A stretch of DNA of 34,254 nucleotides from a virus. Below the pieces are notes generated by a model, which ran no database searches, had not been told where the DNA came from, and saw only the letters and a program-made list of their open reading frames with translations. How positions within the stretch are numbered: the first letter of the stretch is position 1; every line of letters begins with the position of its first letter. Position numbers and translations under genes: made by a program. Below, piece after piece: positions 30,503 through 34,254 of the stretch. The stretch spans positions 1-34,254 of the IMG/VR virus record IMGVR_UViG_3300020470_000095; one strand, given 5' to 3'.

Positions 30503-33432
30503 TAAAATCTCCTAGTAAGTAGAGAACCAGTTTGAGCTATAACTTGAGAGACTATGATAACCGGGACCACAACCTCCTGAGCTTTCTCTTTCTGGTCATT
30601 AGTCATATCATACCCTATGTTGCTAATTGATATTTCTGAAAAGTCTACATCAGTTAAAGAACCTACAGGATTTTCTAAGAAAGCTTCTACTTGTACCTCA
30701 GTAACAACGTCAGCTAGTGTATAATTTTCAACATCAGCATTTTCTATAGCTCTTTCTACATATTCTTCAACAGCTTCAGCTACAACTTCTTCTTTAGCTG
30801 CTACCTCTGCAATAATCTCAACATCTTCTGCTGCAGTTTCTTCTTCAAACCCTAGTAACTCTCCAACTGCTTCTTTTTCTTCTTCGTCTAATTCAGCAAC
30901 AGTTTCTACTTTGGTAACTTCTTGAACAACTGCTTTAACAACAGCTTTGGTTTGCACATCAGCAGTAGCTAGGTTTTGAACATCAGCAGTAGCAACTTGC
31001 TCTACAACTTCTACAAGTTCTTCAGTTTCTAATTCAGCAACAACTTCTGCTACAGCTTCTTCAACAGCCTCAACATACTCTTCGACTTCTTCTTCAGATA
31101 AAGTCTCTAGCTCTTCTTCCTCAATAATTTCAACATCATTTTCTTCAAAGACTTCAGTAAGTTCTTCTACCTCAATAACTTCGGTAATAGCTTCTTCGAC
31201 TTCTTCAACAAGAACTTCTATTTCTTCGTCTGTGAGTTGTACCTCTTCAGTTCCCTCTTCACTATCAAATGGGTTGGTCTCAGTTTGTTCAGGTTTATCT
31301 GGGATAGTCGTTGTAGTAGTCGTTGTAGTCGTGGTCGTAGTTGTCGTAGTAGTAGTAGTGACAACAACAATTTCTTTAATTTCAAACGTTTCTTCTTCAA
31401 CTTCAAACTCCGTAAAATCTACAGTTTCTTGTATTTCTATAATAGCATCTACTAATACTTTTATATCAACTGGAGGTTCTCCTTCGTTGAGATCATCATC
31501 ATCTGTGCCAAGGTCTATAACAATACTGTTTTTGATTTCCTCTTCAATACGCTTCTGTTCAGCTTCGTACTCTGCCTGCTCACGAGCAGCTCTCTCAGCA
31601 TCGGTTTCTTCATATCCTGTTTCCGCGAAGTTCTTAGCTATTTCATCAGCTATACGCTGTTGTTCTGCCTCGTACTCGGCTTGTTCTCTGGCTGACCTTT
31701 CAGCGTCTGTTTCAGAGTATCCTGTTTCGGCAAAGTTCTTGTCTTTCTCAGCTTGTATCCTAGCTTGTTCTTCTTCATACTCCCTTTGCTCTCTAGCAGA
31801 TCGTTCAGCATCAGTTTCAGAATACCCAGTTTCATTAAGGTTTTTATCTCTTTGACGCTGTAGTTCCTCTTGACGCTCTCGTTCCCTACGCTCTGCTTCT
31901 TCACGCTCTTTACGCTTTCTCTCTTCTTCAGCAGCAGCATCAGCATCGTCTTGAGCTTTTTGATCAAATACTGTTAGTGTCGGTTCAGTACTATAGCCAC
32001 TATTAACACTGTTAGTAGTAGAAATGGCTCTAAGGCTAAAAGTATATTCTCCATTAGGGATAGCATTATAAGGAATAGTGTACTCTGTTTCTGTAATGTT
32101 ATCGACCTTAGTTTCATTTTCAGCACTTGTTCTATAGTAAAGCTCATAGTGGTCAACAGTTGCATTTCCTGTGTTAGGAGCATCCCAATCTACTTTTACA
32201 CCTACATTGTATTCCTGACTTACTGCTGGATTCATTGGAGGTCCTAAAGTATAAACAATTGTGGTAGTAGGAGTAGTGCTAACTATAGTAGTTGTTATTG
32301 AACCGTTTTGTGGTCCGTGACACCAACTATCATTTTGAGTACAAGCATAAATCAAAAATTCGTAAGTATCTTCTAGTACACCTGTCCAAGTGTAATTAGT
32401 AGCGTCTGCACTTATTCCTGTTACATAAGTAAATTCTGTATCATCACTATCTTTGTATGCTAACTTATAACTTGTCTGTGTTGCCCAACCTGTATTAGGT
32501 TGTGTCCAATAAAATATAACTCCTTGATATTGATTATCTTGATTTGCAGTAAGAGTTGATACACCACTAGCTACATCAGGTATTGTATAAGTAACTACAT
32601 CTGTCCAACTAGAGTATAAAGAGTTTGTGTCATCATCTGACCTAACTTTAAAATAAAGAGTATCTCCAACTTCTAAATCTGTAAATGTAGAAAGTAAGTA
32701 TTGCTTACTAAATGTATAAGCCGTATCTCCACTATTTGTTGTAGTTGCAACAGCAAAGTTTGTAGTTTGAAAGTTATCATCACTAAAAGCTACTGCATAT
32801 CTTTCTGGTGTATTTGTATAACCTGTTGGTGCTGTCCAAGTAACTCCTACTGCACCACTGTGCAAATTCTGTGTAGTATCTAAACCTGTAGGAGGACCTA
32901 TACCTGCTGTAAGTCCATCATCATATTTCCAATATACTGTATCTATACCAGACCAATCAGATACGGTAACAATAAAAGTAGTAAAGTATTTGTCTGAAAT
33001 AGTTCTAACTATATCTTCGTAAGTAGAATTGTTTTGAGCATTATAACTAACTGTTTCGCTAGTGTCATCTGAATAGTTATATTGAATAGTGTAAGCGTTA
33101 TTGACTCCTGCCATTCTAAAACCAAGCTCTGTTATATTGTGGTCAGAATGAGGCAAGGTGAATGTATAAGAAGTTGCCTGAGCACCACCTGAGTAATTAT
33201 CTTTTAAACTTAAGAAATATTGTCCACCTACACCACAACAGTTTTGATCATTTCTTATTGCAATAGTTCCTGTATTGGTTGGTATGCCTAAATCTGTTAC
33301 TTGTGCACCACCATTACCGTCAAATGTTTCTGTTTCCGTTACTTCTACAGCTAAAGCAGATTGAATTGGAAATGGATAAACCAATAGACCTACAACAATA
33401 AGGCGTAATAAAGTATTTAATTTGTTAAGCAA
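30502..33432 (-). CDS. Large exported fibronectin-III / coiled-coil / poly-Thr protein
   Basis: 976 aa, TTG start with GGAG five bases upstream. Residues 1-28 form a Sec-type signal peptide (basic start, LIVVGLLVYPFPIQ core, ALA cleavage site, no lipobox). Next is a beta-rich domain of about 150 residues, then three fibronectin type III-like domains (about 178-285, 286-385, 398-493). An Arg/Glu-rich coiled coil (495-530) follows, then three 35-residue repeats (531-635), an 18-threonine linker (692-709), and a Glu/Val/Ala-rich acidic region. The C-terminus is VVVPVIIVSQVIAQ followed by LLTRRF, possibly a membrane anchor. An exported protein between the terminase subunits is not a normal virion part. 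I infer a host-surface or envelope protein made during infection, perhaps for adhesion, superinfection exclusion or lysis. Poly-Thr linkers recall secreted proteins of Acidimicrobiia. Function unknown. Confidence 0.75.
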   Translation of the reverse strand: MLNKLNTLLRLIVVGLLVYPFPIQSALAVEVTETETFDGNGGAQVTDLGIPTNTGTIAIRNDQNCCGVGGQYFLSLKDNYSGGAQATSYTFTLPHSDHNITELGFRMAGVNNAYTIQYNYSDDTSETVSYNAQNNSTYEDIVRTISDKYFTTFIVTVSDWSGIDTVYWKYDDGLTAGIGPPTGLDTTQNLHSGAVGVTWTAPTGYTNTPERYAVAFSDDNFQTTNFAVATTTNSGDTAYTFSKQYLLSTFTDLEVGDTLYFKVRSDDDTNSLYSSWTDVVTYTIPDVASGVSTLTANQDNQYQGVIFYWTQPNTGWATQTSYKLAYKDSDDTEFTYVTGISADATNYTWTGVLEDTYEFLIYACTQNDSWCHGPQNGSITTTIVSTTPTTTIVYTLGPPMNPAVSQEYNVGVKVDWDAPNTGNATVDHYELYYRTSAENETKVDNITETEYTIPYNAIPNGEYTFSLRAISTTNSVNSGYSTEPTLTVFDQKAQDDADAAAEEERKRKEREEAERRERERQEELQRQRDKNLNETGYSETDAERSAREQREYEEEQARIQAEKDKNFAETGYSETDAERSAREQAEYEAEQQRIADEIAKNFAETGYEETDAERAAREQAEYEAEQKRIEEEIKNSIVIDLGTDDDDLNEGEPPVDIKVLVDAIIEIQETVDFTEFEVEEETFEIKEIVVVTTTTTTTTTTTTTTTTTTIPDKPEQTETNPFDSEEGTEEVQLTDEEIEVLVEEVEEAITEVIEVEELTEVFEENDVEIIEEEELETLSEEEVEEYVEAVEEAVAEVVAELETEELVEVVEQVATADVQNLATADVQTKAVVKAVVQEVTKVETVAELDEEEKEAVGELLGFEEETAAEDVEIIAEVAAKEEVVAEAVEEYVERAIENADVENYTLADVVTEVQVEAFLENPVGSLTDVDFSEISISNIGYDMTNDQKEKAQEVVVPVIIVSQVIAQTGSLLTRRF
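31306..31359 (-). repeat. 18-codon threonine tract
   Basis: Eighteen consecutive Thr codons, nine ACT, five ACG, three ACA and one ACC. The mix of all four synonyms argues that the amino-acid run is selected and is not a simple triplet-slippage product. It links the repeat stalk to the acidic region and is a plausible O-glycosylation or flexible wall-spanning linker (inference). Confidence 0.85.
31528..31842 (-). repeat. Three tandem 105-bp coding repeats
   Basis: Three exactly 105-bp units (31738-31842, 31633-31737, 31528-31632) each encode a 35-residue block beginning N(F/L)(A/N)ETGY(S/E)ETDAER and continuing as a charged helix rich in Glu, Arg and Gln. The protein copies are nearly identical while many third codon positions differ, so the sequence is kept at the protein level. 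Expected to form an extended helical stalk. Confidence 0.85.
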
Positions 33433-33434
33433 TT

Positions 33435-33457
33435 GTGCTCCGCTTTCTAGCGAGCAC
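33435..33457 (-). promoter_or_regulatory. Hairpin covering the RBS of the 976-aa gene
   Basis: On the minus strand the arms GTGCTC-GCT and AGC-(G)-GAGCAC pair around a 4-base AGAA loop, with one bulged G. The 3' arm contains the GGAG that is the only Shine-Dalgarno for the TTG start at 33432, and the upstream gene's TAG stop sits in the 5' arm and loop. A ribosome finishing the nuclease gene would open the stem, so translation of the big secreted protein looks coupled to the nuclease. Structure seen by eye; function inferred. Confidence 0.5.
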
Positions 33458-33800
33458 CTCCGTGGTATTCTTTAACCAAACCCGCATTTAACATCATTTT
33501 GTTAACTGATTGTTTGCGGTCTCCCTTAACGACATAGAGTTCTCCCAAAACTCTTCCAAACTTGCCTGTACCGTGAGATACGATGATAAACTCATCATTT
33601 TCTTCCACTAGCTGTTTTAACCAATTTTTGGCAATAATGCCTTTTTCCTTTTCGGCTTTATCTCTAGTTCGAGTTTCTGGTGCGTTTATACCAACAAATC
33701 TAACTCTTTTGAATGTGTGTGTATGAAATCCAAGATCGATCATACCATCGACAGTATCCCCATCAATGACTCGTGTGATTTTTATATTGTACTCGTACAC
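33447..33800 (-). CDS. Staphylococcal-nuclease-like (thermonuclease family) protein
   Basis: 117 aa, GTG start. The fold signature is clear: VIDGDTVDG (residues 11-19), RVRFVGINAPET (32-43), GKFGRVLGELY (79-89) and NKMMLNAGLVKEYHGG near the C-terminus. By alignment to the family, D15, R34, E42 and R83 match the calcium-binding and catalytic residues; the second metal Asp is Asn39, as in many GINAPE-type members. These enzymes hydrolyse DNA and RNA phosphodiester bonds. No signal peptide is visible, so it probably acts inside the infected cell, for example on host nucleic acid, or inside particles. No Shine-Dalgarno precedes the GTG, but a TATAAT lies seven bases upstream (33808-33813), suggesting a leaderless transcript. 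The stop codon lies within a hairpin that covers the next gene's ribosome site. Confidence 0.85.
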   Translation of the reverse strand: MYEYNIKITRVIDGDTVDGMIDLGFHTHTFKRVRFVGINAPETRTRDKAEKEKGIIAKNWLKQLVEENDEFIIVSHGTGKFGRVLGELYVVKGDRKQSVNKMMLNAGLVKEYHGGAR

Positions 33801-33807
33801 AAGACTA

Positions 33808-33813
33808 ATTATA
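33808..33813 (-). promoter_or_regulatory. Candidate -10 box of a leaderless promoter (nuclease gene)
   Basis: TATAAT on the minus strand lies exactly seven bases before the GTG start codon at 33800, which would put the transcription start at or within one base of the start codon. There is no Shine-Dalgarno sequence between them and no convincing -35 box. Leaderless transcripts with a TAnnnT -10 box are common in Actinobacteria. In AT-rich DNA a TATAAT can occur by chance, so this is moderate evidence. Confidence 0.4.
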
Positions 33814-33830
33814 TACCATTAGGTATGTTC

Positions 33831-34241
33831 TTAACCGTCTGCGTACTTTATTTCAAACTCAATTGGCTTACCGTCTTCTCCTGATACTTCAAGAGCTGAT
33901 CTTCTTCCCCATTTCTTAGGAAAGCTTCTTTCTAAGAACCAACCTGATGCTTGCCAATTACCATTATCCGCTGCACGTCTAATATTTCTAATATGTGCAC
34001 CTTCGGACTCGGCACGTGCTTTTTTTACTGCCTGTAATAATTGTAAAAATAATTTATCTTCTTCATCTACAACTTCATCATCTGATTGGTCTAGCTCATT
34101 TGCTTTCTTCATCCACTTATAGAATGTGGACTCAGAGATTCCCGCCATTATCGCTGCATCCTCCTGATAATATCCCAACTTCAACCAATTAGCAATACTA
34201 TCTATAAGAGCAGAATCAAGTAATAACTTCCTACCTGCCAT
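33831..34241 (-). CDS. Terminase small subunit (TerS-like)
   Basis: 136 aa. Small terminase subunits bind the packaging site on concatemeric DNA and hand it to the large subunit. The N-terminal half holds a helix-turn-helix: YQEDAAIMAGISESTFYKWM at about residues 25-44, followed by a helical stretch rich in Lys and Glu. The C-terminal half has the sequence WQASGWFLERSFPKKWGRR, a pattern I recognise from HTH-type phage terminase small subunits. The ATG at 34241 is preceded by GGAG nine bases upstream, right at the window edge, which supports this start. It is the first structural-module gene here and is followed after about 30 bases by the nuclease gene. The large subunit is not adjacent: about 4.8 kb of accessory genes separate the two, which is unusual. 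Family call is strong from motif and context; the DNA site it binds is unknown. Confidence 0.82.
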   Translation of the reverse strand: MAGRKLLLDSALIDSIANWLKLGYYQEDAAIMAGISESTFYKWMKKANELDQSDDEVVDEEDKLFLQLLQAVKKARAESEGAHIRNIRRAADNGNWQASGWFLERSFPKKWGRRSALEVSGEDGKPIEFEIKYADG

Positions 34242-34254
34242 TATGTATATCTCC

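Noticed and set aside
31306-31359. Possible simple-sequence (microsatellite) expansion
   Set aside because: Four different Thr codons are mixed, so it is not a uniform triplet repeat.
31232-31855. 207-codon plus-strand frame, Ser/Val-rich
   Set aside because: It is the antisense of the repeat stalk and threonine tract; its poly-Val run mirrors the Thr codons, and there is no plus-strand ribosome site.
1-34254. tRNA genes, CRISPR arrays, integrase or insertion sequences
   Set aside because: Looked for cloverleaf-like arms, regularly spaced repeats, recombinase motifs and terminal inverted repeats; none found.

Overview
This is an AT-rich block of a tailed-phage genome (siphovirus morphology, HK97-type head). 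Every gene I can support is on the minus strand, so the transcriptional order runs from the right end of the window to the left. Stops TAA, TAG and TGA are all used and genes are packed with 1-8 nt overlaps. I infer a marine, possibly actinobacterial (Acidimicrobiia-like) host. The reasons are low G+C, candidate leaderless promoters, a secreted poly-threonine protein, and tail-fibre modules like those I remember from marine viral metagenomes. The host call is inference only; the morphology call is strong.

Right to left: (1) 34241-33447, small terminase subunit and a thermonuclease-like protein. (2) 33432-29173, an accessory block: a 976-aa exported fibronectin/coiled-coil/poly-Thr protein, three small membrane proteins (holin candidates), a 12-codon Cys micro-ORF, two zinc-ribbon proteins and a TTG-start microgene. 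(3) 29172-28992, a structured leader with tandem palindromes, a purine tract, a -10-like box and a hairpin over the terL ribosome-binding site. (4) 28991-22532, head module: large terminase, an 886-aa portal fusion, prohead protease with a long acidic tail, major capsid protein. (5) 22479-15289, connector and neck module: two small proteins, adaptor, an inserted accessory island (zinc-finger protein, candidate small RNA, leaderless HNH gene, unknown protein), closure protein, a 1179-aa basic protein with a gp10-like segment, tail terminator and an acidic protein. (6) 15286-1, tail module: tail tube, G/GT chaperones joined by a -1 frameshift, tape measure, a 36-aa zinc microprotein, distal tail protein, tail hub, S74 fibre, small helical protein, fibre, and a fibre that runs off the left edge.

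The head genes build and fill the capsid. The portal, adaptor, closure and terminator proteins join it to the tail. The chaperones assemble the tube on the tape measure, and the hub and fibres form the tip. No endolysin, integrase, repressor, replication gene, tRNA or CRISPR was seen.

The least ordinary features are: the giant gp10-like protein; the exported FN3/poly-Thr protein; a promoter-to-terminator unit that would make a ~100-nt RNA carrying an anti-Shine-Dalgarno motif; several CxxC/CC microproteins too short for routine gene calling; and ribosome-binding-site hairpins at the 976-aa gene and terL.
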